A stretch of 64,000 bases of DNA. Origin: JAAGZL01 sp050297535 (lineage in GTDB: Bacteria > Pseudomonadota > Gammaproteobacteria > Chromatiales > Chromatiaceae). The stretch's first letter is position 1. Each line of letters begins with the position of its first letter. A program made the translations under genes and the position numbers. The stretch spans positions 44,321-108,320 of the forward strand of contig JBNKSV010000002.1 of the NCBI GenBank assembly GCA_050297535.1. The letters are read 5' to 3'. Positions 15,966 to 24,961 of this stretch are shown here, one piece after another. The notes beneath the pieces are model-generated. The model was not told the origin of the DNA. It saw nothing but the letters and a program-made list of their open reading frames with translations, and searched no databases.

Positions 15966-16643
15966 ATGAGCACAATTTCAACCGATAGTAGCCTGTATGA
16001 GTATCTTGGTCTAACCAGGGCCAATAACGAGAGCAGCGATAGCAATACCCTGGAAATGGATGATTTTATGGAGCTGATGGTAACTGAGCTTACCCATCAG
16101 GATCCATTTAAGCCCATGGAGAATTCGGAGCTGGCCAGTCAGATATCGCAGTTTGCCACCGTTTCCGGAATAGATGAGCTGAACAACTCGTTTGGCTCTC
16201 TATCCAATGATCTTCTCTCCGGGCAGACTCTGCAGGCGGCAAGCCTGGTTGGGCGTCAGGTGCTGGCTCCGATCAACACAGGCTATCTGGAGGATGGTGG
16301 CACGGTCGAAGGCATGGTGGGGCTATATAACGATGCCACCGATGTTACGGTCCAGATCTATGACAGTTCAGGAGCGCTGGTACGCGAGATAGATCTTGGT
16401 ACCCAGGATAAGGGTGAGGTCGCATTTACCTGGGATGGCATGAACGATGATGGAGAATACGCAGGGTCAGGGACATATACCATAAGCGCAACCTCCACTC
16501 AGGACGGCGAATCCGTTGTCCCATACACCCTTATCAAGGCCACGGTCAGTAGCGTGACCCTGGGTAGTTCCAGTTCCGATATGGCCCTGAATCTTGAGGG
16601 GTTGGGCGCGATTTCTTTCAAAGATGTGGCTGAAATTTTGTAA
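15966..16643 (+). CDS. flgD: Flagellar hook-capping scaffold FlgD
   Basis: A 225-residue hook cap that guides FlgE assembly. N-terminal FMELMVTELTHQDPFKPMEN (about 31-50) is the FlgD signature (F(L)xLLxxQLxxQDPxxPxxN). The FLGD-Ig/Tudor region covers about 85-200, with EVAFTWDGMNDDGEYAGSGT. A strong AGGAGA ribosome binding site precedes the ATG. Normal length and position. Confidence 0.96.
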   Translation: MSTISTDSSLYEYLGLTRANNESSDSNTLEMDDFMELMVTELTHQDPFKPMENSELASQISQFATVSGIDELNNSFGSLSNDLLSGQTLQAASLVGRQVLAPINTGYLEDGGTVEGMVGLYNDATDVTVQIYDSSGALVREIDLGTQDKGEVAFTWDGMNDDGEYAGSGTYTISATSTQDGESVVPYTLIKATVSSVTLGSSSSDMALNLEGLGAISFKDVAEIL

Positions 16644-16669
16644 CGAATATTTAGTAGAGGAGAGCACAA

Positions 16670-17923
16670 ATGCCTTTTCGTATAGCACTCAGCGGTCTTG
16701 AGGCCGCAACCACCGATCTCCAGGTAACTGGTAACAATATCGCCAATGCTGGAACCAATGGATTTAAAGAGTCCCGCGCCGAGTTTGCGGACATCTACGC
16801 CAACTCGTTACAAGATGTAAGCACCACCAGCGCTGGTCGAGGTGTACGGGTAAGTCGTGTGGCCCAGCAGTTTGCCCAGGGAGATATCGACTTTACTTCA
16901 AATACCCTGGATCTTGCCATCAACGGTGAAGGTTTCTTCGTATTGGAAGACGCTAGCGGCAATGTCTCTTACACCCGTGCCGGGGCCTATCATTCGGACC
17001 GTGAAGGTTATGTGGTGGATGCAAACGGCAACCAGTTACAGATATTCGAATATGAGAGCGTATCCGGTAATTTTAATACTGGTTCCACCGTCGCTTTACA
17101 GCTTCCATTATTGTCTGGTAGCCCTAATGCCACGAGCGATGTAGAGCTTGCCTCGAATGTGGATTCGTCTGAGGCCGTTCCTGCAGCCGCATATGACCCT
17201 GATGTTCCGTCCAGCTACAACCATTCCACATCTACTACCGTCTATGATTCGTTGGGTTCTCCATATACGTTGAGACTGGACTTTCGGAAAACAGGAGCCC
17301 TGACTTGGGATGTTCATGCCCAAATAACAGATTCAAATGGCGTTAGAACAGATATAACTCCGGCAGCTAATGAAGTGGTGTTTACGAGCGCTGGCATAGT
17401 GGTTCCAGGAACGGGAGATGTGGATGTAAACGGAAATCTCACTTTCGCCAACTACACTCCAAGCAATGGTGCAACAGCGCTTACCGGTGTCACCCTTGAC
17501 GTGCAAAACATGACCCAATACGGCGGTGATTTTTCCGTCAACGATCTCACTCAGGATGGTTATGCTGCAGGCAGATTGAGTGGCGTGGATATAGATGACG
17601 GTGGGGTGGTGTCCGCCCAGTTCACCAATGGCCAGTCTGAGATCCTGGGTCAGGTAGCCCTGGCTAAGTTCAATAATCAGCAGGGGCTGCGTCAGATCGG
17701 TGATACCAGTTGGACCGCGACCTATGCCTCAGGCGATGTACAACTGGGTGCGCCCGGCACCTCCAGTCTGGGGTTGATTCAGTCTGGCGGTCTTGAGAAC
17801 TCCAACGTGGATATCGCCGAACAGTTGGTGAATCTGATCACCGCCCAGCGGAATTTTCAGGCCAATGCCCAGGTGATCACCACCGCTGACACCATCACTC
17901 AGACCATCATCAATATCAGGTAA
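16670..17923 (+). CDS. flgE: Flagellar hook protein FlgE
   Basis: A 417-residue hook subunit. N-terminal FRIALSGLEAATTDLQVTGN and NNIANAGTNGFKESRAEFAD (about 24-43) form the D0/Dc region. The variable D1-D2 beta domains occupy about 80-340. The C-terminal GGLENSNVDIAEQLVNLITA and ANAQVITTADTITQTI complete D0. Close in size to the E. coli protein. It ends 226 bases before flgF, a gap filled with repeat elements rather than the short spacers seen elsewhere in this operon. Confidence 0.97.
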   Translation: MPFRIALSGLEAATTDLQVTGNNIANAGTNGFKESRAEFADIYANSLQDVSTTSAGRGVRVSRVAQQFAQGDIDFTSNTLDLAINGEGFFVLEDASGNVSYTRAGAYHSDREGYVVDANGNQLQIFEYESVSGNFNTGSTVALQLPLLSGSPNATSDVELASNVDSSEAVPAAAYDPDVPSSYNHSTSTTVYDSLGSPYTLRLDFRKTGALTWDVHAQITDSNGVRTDITPAANEVVFTSAGIVVPGTGDVDVNGNLTFANYTPSNGATALTGVTLDVQNMTQYGGDFSVNDLTQDGYAAGRLSGVDIDDGGVVSAQFTNGQSEILGQVALAKFNNQQGLRQIGDTSWTATYASGDVQLGAPGTSSLGLIQSGGLENSNVDIAEQLVNLITAQRNFQANAQVITTADTITQTIINIR

Positions 17924-17930
17924 TAGGGCT

Positions 17931-17952
17931 AACCAGGGGTCGGAGTCAATTT
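17931..17952 (+). repeat. GGGGTCGGAGTCAATT palindrome, single arm
   Basis: AACCAGGGGTCGGAGTCAATTT, eight bases after the flgE stop. It is identical to the left arm of the palindromes at 18915 and 19054, but its inverted partner is missing here; the CGTCATYCC element follows instead. Confidence 0.8.
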
Positions 17953-17976
17953 GAGGAAATTCTGATTTATTACATT

Positions 17977-18091
17977 TTCGTCATCCCCGCGTAGGCGGGG
18001 ATCCAGGAAAATCAAACAGCTAGATTCCCGCCTACGCGGGAGAAGTGGTACAGGGATGTACCGTTTACGGACCTAAGGATGGAATGACGAA
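17977..18091. repeat. CGTCATYCC-bounded inverted-repeat element
   Basis: About 115 bp, with terminal inverted repeats TTCGTCATCCC and GGAATGACGAA. Internal CCCCGCGTAGGCGGGGATCC is paired with TTCCCGCCTACGCGGGA. The motif resembles the ATTCCC-N-GGGAAT dispersed repeats (dRS3-like) known from Neisseria and many other proteobacteria. It lies between flgE and flgF. Confidence 0.85.
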
Positions 18092-18149
18092 GTGATCAGA
18101 GACTCCTTAGGTTAATTGGCTCCACCCCCTCATAGAAACTGGAGGAAAA

Positions 18150-18890
18150 ATGGACAGAATGCTTTACGTTGCCATGAGTGGCGCCAAAGAGACCCTTATG
18201 GCTCAAGGCACCAACAGCAGCAATCTGGCCAATGCCAATACCCCAGGGTTTCTGGCGGATCTGCAGCAGTTTCGCAGCATGCCGGTGTTTGGCGACGGAT
18301 ATCCCACCCGGGTCTATGCCCTGAGCGAGCGGCCAGCGCCAGATTTTAAATCCGGCTCCATCGTCCAAACCGGCAATGATCTGGATGTGGCACTAAATGG
18401 CAAGGGTTGGATCGTGGTGCAGGCCCCGGATGGTACCGAGGCCTACACCAGGCGTGGTGATCTGGTGCTGGATGCCAACGGACAGCTCACCACCGGCAAC
18501 GGCTTGCCAGTAATCGGCAATGGTGGACCTATCGCCATACCTCCGGCGGAGAAGATAGACATCGCGCCCGATGGCACCATCTCTATCCGTCCCCTAGGTC
18601 AGGCGGTAAATGAACTGGCGATCGTGGATCAGATTCAGATGGTGAACCCGGATAACGCGGACCTGGAAAAGGGCAATGACGGCCTGATGCGCATGAAAGA
18701 CGGCTCTACCGCAGAGCCTGATACCTCGCTGCAACTGGTCAGTGGCGCCCTGGAGAGCAGTAACGTCAACGTGGTTGACTGCATGGTGGATATGATCGAG
18801 TTGTCACGCAGGTTCGATATCCAGGTCAAGATGATGAAGTCAGCGGATGAGATGGAGCAGAGTTCCAGCAGCATCTTACGCATCGGCTGA
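18150..18890 (+). CDS. flgF: Flagellar basal-body rod protein FlgF
   Basis: A 246-residue rod protein. N-terminal LYVAMSGAKETLMAQGTNSS and LANANTPGFLADLQQFRSM replace the usual NNxANxxTxGF with SSNLANANTPGF. Middle DLDVALNGKGWIVVQAPDG and the C-terminal GALESSNVNVVDCMVDMIEL are typical. Strong GGAGG ribosome binding site before ATG 18150. It is flanked on both sides by repeat-filled gaps, which could separate it transcriptionally from flgE or lower downstream expression. Confidence 0.96.
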   Translation: MDRMLYVAMSGAKETLMAQGTNSSNLANANTPGFLADLQQFRSMPVFGDGYPTRVYALSERPAPDFKSGSIVQTGNDLDVALNGKGWIVVQAPDGTEAYTRRGDLVLDANGQLTTGNGLPVIGNGGPIAIPPAEKIDIAPDGTISIRPLGQAVNELAIVDQIQMVNPDNADLEKGNDGLMRMKDGSTAEPDTSLQLVSGALESSNVNVVDCMVDMIELSRRFDIQVKMMKSADEMEQSSSSILRIG

Positions 18891-18898
18891 TCGGATAC

Positions 18899-19033
18899 TG
18901 GCAAAGATATTGCTTTAACCAGGGGTCGGAGTCAATTTATCAAGACCAGGGTTAATCACCGAAAGATGTGAATTAAATTGACTCCGACCCCTTAAACCCA
19001 GGGAACGGAGCAGAATTGGCAAAGATATTGCTT
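18899..19033 (+). repeat. 17-bp direct repeat framing the first palindrome
   Basis: TGGCAAAGATATTGCTT occurs at 18899-18915 and again at 19017-19033, 118 bases apart. Each copy is followed by a GGGTCGGAGTCAAT palindrome, so palindrome plus flank forms a tandem duplication of about 118 bp that has since diverged. Confidence 0.8.
18915..18996. repeat. GGGGTCGGAGTCAATT palindrome pair (1) between flgF and flgG
   Basis: Left arm TTAACCAGGGGTCGGAGTCA extends into ATTTA; the right arm is its inverse, ATTAAATTGACTCCGACCCC then TTAAA. The inner loop is about 33 bases. No transposase is adjacent. Confidence 0.9.
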
Positions 19034-19053
19034 AATCATTTTATAGAGAGTTT

Positions 19054-19130
19054 TTAACCAGGGTCGGAGTCAATGTGGTAAATCAGGGATGAATCAATGG
19101 AATACGTGGATGTGATTGACTCCGACCCCA
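19054..19130. repeat. GGGTCGGAGTCAAT palindrome pair (2) between flgF and flgG
   Basis: Left arm TTAACCAGGGTCGGAGTCAA, right arm GATTGACTCCGACCCC. A second copy of the preceding palindrome with a diverged loop. It ends 20 bases before the flgG ATG. Confidence 0.9.
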
Positions 19131-19149
19131 GAGAACAAAGGAAAAGAAT

Positions 19150-19935
19150 ATGTACCCGGCACTTTGGATAGCAAAAACAGGACTGGACGCGCAACAGACT
19201 CAGATGTCTGTGATCGCCAATAACCTGGCCAACGTAAAGACCACCGGCTTCAAGCGGGATCGGGCCGTGTTCGACGATCTGATCTATCAGAATATCCGAC
19301 AGGTTGGTGCCCAGTCCTCCCAGGATACGCAGCTACCGTCCGGTCTGGCGCTCGGCACCGGTGTGCGCACGGTGGCAACCCAGAAGCTGCACACCCAGGG
19401 CAACATCCAACAGACCGGAAACGCGTTCGATGTGGCGATTGAGGGTCGTGGCTTCTTCCAGATCCTGCATCCGGACGGTTCCGTGGTCTACACCCGTGAT
19501 GGTTCCTTTGGTATGGATTCTGACGGCCAACTGGTCACCGCCAACGGCTATGCCTTTGAACCGGCCATTACCATCCCGGCCAACACCCTGAGCGTGACCA
19601 TCGGGTCAGATGGCGTGGTCTCCGCATTGGTGTCCGGTAACAGCACGCCCACCACCATCGGCAACATAGAGTTGGCTGATTTCATCAATCCGACCGGCCT
19701 GGAGGCTATCGGTGACAACCTGTTTCGCGAATCTGCGGCCAGCGGCTCACCTCAGACCACCACTCCGGGACAGGATGGATTAGGCACCGTTATCCAGGGT
19801 TCTCTGGAGAGTTCCAACGTCAATGTGGTGGAGGAGTTGGTAAACATGATCGAGACCCAACGCGCCTACGAGATGAACTCCAAGGCAATCTCCACCACAG
19901 ACGAGATGCTGGCCTACGTAAGTAACCAGCTTTGA
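19150..19935 (+). CDS. flgG: Flagellar distal rod protein FlgG
   Basis: A 261-residue distal rod subunit. N-terminal LWIAKTGLDAQQTQMSVIAN and NLANVKTTGFKRDRAVFDD, central FDVAIEGRGFFQILHPDGS and C-terminal QGSLESSNVNVVEELVNMIE are highly conserved in the family. The length is standard. AAGGAAAAG before the ATG is the ribosome binding site, only 10 bases after the repeat. 31 bases separate it from flgH. Confidence 0.98.
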   Translation: MYPALWIAKTGLDAQQTQMSVIANNLANVKTTGFKRDRAVFDDLIYQNIRQVGAQSSQDTQLPSGLALGTGVRTVATQKLHTQGNIQQTGNAFDVAIEGRGFFQILHPDGSVVYTRDGSFGMDSDGQLVTANGYAFEPAITIPANTLSVTIGSDGVVSALVSGNSTPTTIGNIELADFINPTGLEAIGDNLFRESAASGSPQTTTPGQDGLGTVIQGSLESSNVNVVEELVNMIETQRAYEMNSKAISTTDEMLAYVSNQL

Positions 19936-19966
19936 TATGGCCAACAGTAACTAACAAGGCATAGAC

Positions 19967-20674
19967 ATGAACGCAAGGCTTGGATTTTTACTGATAGTAA
20001 CGGCAACCATGTTGCTGGTTGGTTGCAATACACCACCCAAGCGTGATCCGGATTATGCGGCTGTTCGCCCCATAGCACCGCCCCCGGCACCGGAAGGAAA
20101 TGGCTCTATCTATCAGACCGGTTACTCCAGCTTCTGGTTCGAGAATATCCGCGCCCGCCGGGTCGGAGACATGCTAACGGTAAAACTGGTGGAGCAGACG
20201 GATGCCACCAAGAAGGCTGCTACCAAGGTGGATAAGACAAACAGCACCAGCCTGACCAATCCGACCATCCTGGGTAGCACCCCGCAGTTTGATACGCCCA
20301 AGGTTCTGCCCCTGGCCAGCAACAAAAATAACACCTTGGACATGAGCCTTGAGTCCAGTCACGCCTTTGACGGCTCCGGCGATAGTTCCCAGAGCAACAA
20401 GCTGACCGGTGATATCACCGTGACCGTTACCGAGGTCCTGCCCAATGGCAACCTGATGATACGCGGCGAGAAACGTATCGGCATCAATCAGGGCAACGAG
20501 TACATCAAGCTGTCCGGTATTGTGCGTCCTGCGGATATAGACGATACCAATACGGTGGAATCAACCCGTCTGGCCGATCCTACCATCGTCTACATAGGAG
20601 ATGGCCAGGTTGCAGATTCTGGTGTGATGGGCTGGTTGTCCAAGTTCTTTATCAGCGCACTTATGCCCTTCTAG
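19967..20674 (+). CDS. flgH: Flagellar L-ring lipoprotein FlgH
   Basis: A 235-residue outer-membrane L-ring protein. The lipoprotein signal ends at the lipobox MLLVGC with C20 as the lipidated residue. Conserved segments are SSFWFENIRARRVGDMLTVK (about 45-64), the IRGEKRIGINQGNEYIKLSG region and DDTNTVESTRLADPTIVYIG. The C terminus GWLSKFFISALMPF is the typical FlgH end. Part of the flgG-H-I-J run. Confidence 0.97.
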   Translation: MNARLGFLLIVTATMLLVGCNTPPKRDPDYAAVRPIAPPPAPEGNGSIYQTGYSSFWFENIRARRVGDMLTVKLVEQTDATKKAATKVDKTNSTSLTNPTILGSTPQFDTPKVLPLASNKNNTLDMSLESSHAFDGSGDSSQSNKLTGDITVTVTEVLPNGNLMIRGEKRIGINQGNEYIKLSGIVRPADIDDTNTVESTRLADPTIVYIGDGQVADSGVMGWLSKFFISALMPF

Positions 20675-20683
20675 GAGATTACC

Positions 20684-21844
20684 ATGCGCAAACCTGACAT
20701 AAAGTGGAGCAACAAGCGGGAACGGCTGGTTAGGTATCTATCCCTATTTCTGGCTGCCGGTCTGGTCGTGGCTGCAGGTCTGTTTGCACCGGTTACCCAG
20801 GCGGCGCGGGTAAAGGATATTGCCTCGGTTGCTGGGGTGCGTAGTAATCAGTTGATTGGTTACGGTTTAGTGGTGGGTCTGAACGGTAGTGGCGATAAGG
20901 TCAACTCATCTCCATACACCGAGCAGAGCCTAAGAAACATGCTGACCCAGCTCGGCATAGCCGTTCCGGCAGATACCAAGATCAATCCGAAGAATGTGGC
21001 GGCAGTAAGCATTAGTGCAGAATTGCCTCCGTTCGCCAAGCCTGGTCAAAAGATAGACGTGACCGTTTCCTCCCTTGGTGACGCCAAGAGCCTGCGCGGT
21101 GGCACCTTGCTGATGTCGCCCCTGAAGGGCGCTGACGGTAAGGTCTATGCGGTGGCCCAGGGCAATCTGGTGGTAGGCGGCCTCAGTGCATCAGGAGCAG
21201 ACGGTTCCAGCATCACCATAAATATCCCCAGTGTGGGACGCATTCCAAGCGGCGCCAGCGTCGAGCGTATGGTATCGAATCCTTTTGCCCACGGTAACTT
21301 CCTGGTGCTGAATCTGCACCGTGGCGATTTCACCACCGCACGCCGGGTGGTGGAGAGCATCAACCTGGCCATCGGCCCGAATGCCGCCAAGGCGATAGAT
21401 GCAACTTCTATACGGGTGGATTCTCCCATCGACCCGGCCCAGCGGGTCAGCTTTGTCTCCCTGTTGGAAAATCTTGAGGTGGATCCGGGCGAGGCCGCGG
21501 CCCGGGTGGTGGTGAACTCTCGCACCGGCACCGTGGTAATTAGCAGTGAAGTTCGGGTGTCACCGGCGGCGGTATCCCACGGCAATTTGACCGTGACCAT
21601 CAGTGAGGATCAGCAGGTATCCCAGCCCAACGCCCTGGCATCCGGCACCACCACGGTTACCCCGAGCACACAGGTGGATGTAAAGGAGAGCGGCAGCCGC
21701 ATGTTCCTGTTTAACACCGGCGTAACCCTTGATGAAGTGGTGCGAGCGGTCAATCAGGTGGGGGCGGCCCCGAGCGATTTGGTTGCGATCCTGGAGGCGC
21801 TGAAAGAGGCCGGTTCTTTGCGGGCTGAGTTGATAGTTATTTAG
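20684..21844 (+). CDS. flgI: Flagellar P-ring protein FlgI
   Basis: A 386-residue periplasmic P-ring subunit with an N-terminal signal peptide (about 1-40, ending TQAAR). Hallmarks are RVKDIASVAGVRSNQLIGYG (41-60), NVAAVSISAELPPFAKPGQ, DVTVSSLGDAKSLRGGTLLM and the C-terminal GVTLDEVVRAVNQVGAAPSD. Slightly longer than average because of an extended n-region before the signal's hydrophobic core. It starts nine bases after flgH with AGGAG and depends on FlgA. Confidence 0.97.
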   Translation: MRKPDIKWSNKRERLVRYLSLFLAAGLVVAAGLFAPVTQAARVKDIASVAGVRSNQLIGYGLVVGLNGSGDKVNSSPYTEQSLRNMLTQLGIAVPADTKINPKNVAAVSISAELPPFAKPGQKIDVTVSSLGDAKSLRGGTLLMSPLKGADGKVYAVAQGNLVVGGLSASGADGSSITINIPSVGRIPSGASVERMVSNPFAHGNFLVLNLHRGDFTTARRVVESINLAIGPNAAKAIDATSIRVDSPIDPAQRVSFVSLLENLEVDPGEAAARVVVNSRTGTVVISSEVRVSPAAVSHGNLTVTISEDQQVSQPNALASGTTTVTPSTQVDVKESGSRMFLFNTGVTLDEVVRAVNQVGAAPSDLVAILEALKEAGSLRAELIVI

Positions 21845-21853
21845 GTCTCTACC

Positions 21854-22927
21854 ATGAACAGACTGGCCACATCACTGTATGCAGATTTCCAAGGCACGTC
21901 GGAGCTGAAGGCCCAGGCCCGCGCCAACGCCAAGGGATCTCTGGACCCGGTGGCGCGTCAGTTTGAAGCCCTGTTTACCCAGATGATGCTGAAAAGCATG
22001 CGTGATGCCAGCTCCAGTCTGGGAGATGGGATCATGGATAACGATCAGACCAAGTTTTATCAGGAGATGTATGACAAGCAGATTGCCATCCATCTGTCCG
22101 AATCCGGCGGCATTGGACTGGCCGATATCATAAAGGAACAACTGGGTGGGACAGATGCGGCCAACGACAGCAAGCATGAAGATGCTTCAAAGGATTACCG
22201 CAGCGAGGTGATCAGTATGCTGGAACGTAGTTCCAGGCTATCCGTCGCCATGCGGGATAGTAAGCCGATCATTGCCCTGGGTCAGGATCAGATGGTGGCT
22301 GGCAACAGAGGTGGCGCACAGGACTCGTCTTCCGGTCCGGCAGCAGCTATACAATCCTGGTTTGGTCTTGGTTCCGAATCTCAGTCGCAACAGCAGACAC
22401 AGGCAACCAGCACCACCAATCCCAAGGGTTGGAGTAAGAGCGATTTTGTGCGACAGCTCTGGCCTTGGGCGCGCGAGGCCGCGGAGAAACTTGGTTTGGC
22501 TCCGGGAGCGTTGTTGGCTCAGGCTGCCCTGGAGACTGGATGGGGCAGGCACATCATGCCCGGCAAGGGCGGGTCGGCCAATAATCTGTTTGGTATCAAG
22601 ACCGGCCGGAGTTGGAAGGGTGATAGCGTAAATGTAGGTACCCTGGAGTTCGAACAGGGAGTTGCGGTAAGGAAGAAAGACAAGTTCCGCGCCTACGATT
22701 CATTCCGCGACAGCTTCAACGATTATGTGGAGTTTCTGCAGTCTAATCCACGCTATTCCAAGGCCCTGGCCAGTACCTCTGATAGCAGAGAATATTTTCG
22801 TGAACTGCAGAATGCCGGATATGCCACGGACCCGCACTATGCCAAGAAACTGACCACAGTGCTGGAGAGCAAAGACATGCAAAAGGCCTTGCAACAACTT
22901 AAGGAAGGCGGCGAGGAGTCGCTATAA
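21854..22927 (+). CDS. flgJ: Flagellar rod-capping muramidase FlgJ
   Basis: A 357-residue bifunctional protein. The N-terminal rod-cap domain (about 25-100) has FEALFTQMMLKSMRDA. A Gln/Ser/Thr-rich linker (about 150-192) joins it to the C-terminal glucosaminidase domain (about 193-350), which opens a hole in peptidoglycan for the rod. The catalytic Glu is E227 in QAALETGWG; NLFGIKTGRSWKG (244-256) and the late Tyr motif NYVEFL-like region are present. It carries both domains, as in enterics and Pseudomonas. Confidence 0.96.
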   Translation: MNRLATSLYADFQGTSELKAQARANAKGSLDPVARQFEALFTQMMLKSMRDASSSLGDGIMDNDQTKFYQEMYDKQIAIHLSESGGIGLADIIKEQLGGTDAANDSKHEDASKDYRSEVISMLERSSRLSVAMRDSKPIIALGQDQMVAGNRGGAQDSSSGPAAAIQSWFGLGSESQSQQQTQATSTTNPKGWSKSDFVRQLWPWAREAAEKLGLAPGALLAQAALETGWGRHIMPGKGGSANNLFGIKTGRSWKGDSVNVGTLEFEQGVAVRKKDKFRAYDSFRDSFNDYVEFLQSNPRYSKALASTSDSREYFRELQNAGYATDPHYAKKLTTVLESKDMQKALQQLKEGGEESL

Positions 22928-23003
22928 CAGGTATGGGGCCGTATGGTTACGGAAAACTGCGCAATGTTTTTAAGAACCAGGTTCCTGATGAGCAGGTGAA
23001 AAT

Positions 23004-24956
23004 ATGTCAAGTGTACTGAATATAGGTGTTTCGGCGTTGTTGGCATATCAACGTTCGTTGGCAACGACCGGCCACAATATCGCCAATGCGGATACCGAAG
23101 GGTATAGCCGTCAGCGGGTGGATATGGTCACGCGCGTTCCGCAGGAACGGGGCGATGGCTGGGTGGGTTCCGGGGTTCAGGTCTCACAGATTACCCGCCA
23201 ATACGACAGTTTTCTTGCTACCTCTATGCGGGCTAGTATCTCGACTACCAGTGAGTTAGAGACCTACTATGATCATGCCAGTGTACTGGACAGCCTGTTC
23301 GGAAATTCAGATACCGGTTTGGATTCAGCGATCCAGAAATTCTTTGGTGCCATCAACACCATTGCGGATGATCCCACCTCAATCGCGGCGCGGCAGGCCT
23401 TTCTGGCAGAGGCGGAATCCCTTGCCAATCGCTTCCACAATCTGAATAGCCAGATAAACTCAGCTCGTAATCAGATGAATAACGAGTTGGTCGCAGATGT
23501 TGCGGAAATCAACAGTCTCGCCAGTAATATAGCCGCTATGAATTCCCAGATTGTAACTGCTGGCGGTCAGCCGAATGACCTGTTGGATAGGCGGGATCAG
23601 CTCATAAACGAACTCTCGGAACTGGTTAGTGTTAGCACGGTGATGCAGTCCGACGGGGCAGTCAATGTATTCATTGGTAATGGGCAGTCTCTGGTGACCG
23701 GCGTCACCACCTCGACCCTGTCGGCAGGAGTGGTGGATGATGCCGCGAACTATGACATAGTATATAGCGGGTCGAGCGGGGCATCCCAGATCATCACCAG
23801 TTTAATGACCGGCGGTGAGGTCGGAGGTTTGATCAGCTACCGCTCAGAGATACTCAACGAGGCGCAAAATACCCTGGGTCTGATCGCCCTTGGTATCACC
23901 GATGAGCTCAACACTCAGCATCAGCGCGGTATGGACATGGATGGCAATCTGGGCAATCCGCTCTTTACCGCGCCCGTGACCTCCCAGGGGGTAGTGTTGC
24001 AGGATTCCTCGGCGACAGGTACGGTGGCCTTCGCCTATGACGACATTACCGATCTAACCAGTAGTGATTACAGCCTGATCTACAATGGCGGCACCAGCTA
24101 TACCCTGACTCGGTTATCGGACGGTACTGCCTTCGCGTTAGATACGGCGACACCAGCTACTCTGACCAACGATGGGTTTACCCTGACCTTGGGTGGTGCG
24201 CCAGCGGTTGGTGAGACCACTTATATACGTCCTACTCGTGCGGCTGCCGGTAATATCAGTGTCGCTATCACCAGTGCCCGTGAGGTTGCGGCGGCGTCTC
24301 CGGTCCTGGCCGAGGCAGTCAGTGGTAACACCGGAACAGCGACTATAACCGAAGGTGAGGTTACGGATATCACCAATGCGGCCTTTACCACCACCGCAGG
24401 GGCTCTGACCCCTCCGATCCTGATCCGGTTTACCTCGGCCACCACCTTCGATGTTATTAACGCATCAACACTTGCCACAATAACGGCGGGTGTGGCCTAC
24501 ACGGCTGGGAATGATCCCCTTGTCGATGCAGGCCTTAACTATGGATACACACTGCAAATAACCGGTACGCCGGCAGCTGGGGACGAGTTCACCATTGGTT
24601 ACAACACCAACGGTGTTGGCGACAACAGAAATGCCCTGGCGTTGGCGCAGATCCAATCCACTGACGTGCTGCTAGGGGATTCGGCCAGCGCACTGGGCGC
24701 AACCGCCAGCTTTGAAGATGTCTATGGTTTGATGGTCTCGGATGTGGGGACCAGTGTAAGTTTGGCAGAATCCAACTATGCATCTCAGTCGGCTCTGCTT
24801 ATGTATAACAAATCGGCATTATCCTCGGTATCCGGGGTGAACTTGGACGAAGAGGCCGCGAACCTGGTGCGGTATCAGCAGGCCTATGCGGCCTCGGCCC
24901 AGGTCATCGCGGTGGCAAATGAGGTATTCGATACCTTAATTGGCGCTTTTAGGTGA
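23004..24956 (+). CDS. flgK: Hook-filament junction protein FlgK (HAP1)
   Basis: A 650-residue junction protein, about 100 residues longer than the E. coli one. N-terminal LNIGVSALLAYQRSLATTGH and NIANADTEGYSRQRVDM are typical. The C-terminal SGVNLDEEAANLVRYQQAYA and SAQVIAVANEVFDTLIG form the D0 helix. The extra length is a Thr/Ala/Gly-rich beta region (about 330-540) with repeated TIT/TLT and AAA motifs like the variable domains of FlgL and flagellin here. AGGTGAAAAT precedes the ATG. Exported through FlgN. Confidence 0.96.
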   Translation: MSSVLNIGVSALLAYQRSLATTGHNIANADTEGYSRQRVDMVTRVPQERGDGWVGSGVQVSQITRQYDSFLATSMRASISTTSELETYYDHASVLDSLFGNSDTGLDSAIQKFFGAINTIADDPTSIAARQAFLAEAESLANRFHNLNSQINSARNQMNNELVADVAEINSLASNIAAMNSQIVTAGGQPNDLLDRRDQLINELSELVSVSTVMQSDGAVNVFIGNGQSLVTGVTTSTLSAGVVDDAANYDIVYSGSSGASQIITSLMTGGEVGGLISYRSEILNEAQNTLGLIALGITDELNTQHQRGMDMDGNLGNPLFTAPVTSQGVVLQDSSATGTVAFAYDDITDLTSSDYSLIYNGGTSYTLTRLSDGTAFALDTATPATLTNDGFTLTLGGAPAVGETTYIRPTRAAAGNISVAITSAREVAAASPVLAEAVSGNTGTATITEGEVTDITNAAFTTTAGALTPPILIRFTSATTFDVINASTLATITAGVAYTAGNDPLVDAGLNYGYTLQITGTPAAGDEFTIGYNTNGVGDNRNALALAQIQSTDVLLGDSASALGATASFEDVYGLMVSDVGTSVSLAESNYASQSALLMYNKSALSSVSGVNLDEEAANLVRYQQAYAASAQVIAVANEVFDTLIGAFR

Positions 24957-24961
24957 TAGCT

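Noticed and set aside
17924..19149. Repeats around flgF as a CRISPR array
   Set aside because: Units are palindromic, few, irregularly spaced and lack spacer-sized unique inserts; no cas genes are present.
22900..23003. Possible sigma-28 promoter before flgK (TAAGGAAG ... GTCGCTAT)
   Set aside because: Spacing is 10 instead of 11, the -35 is poor and it lies within flgJ coding sequence.
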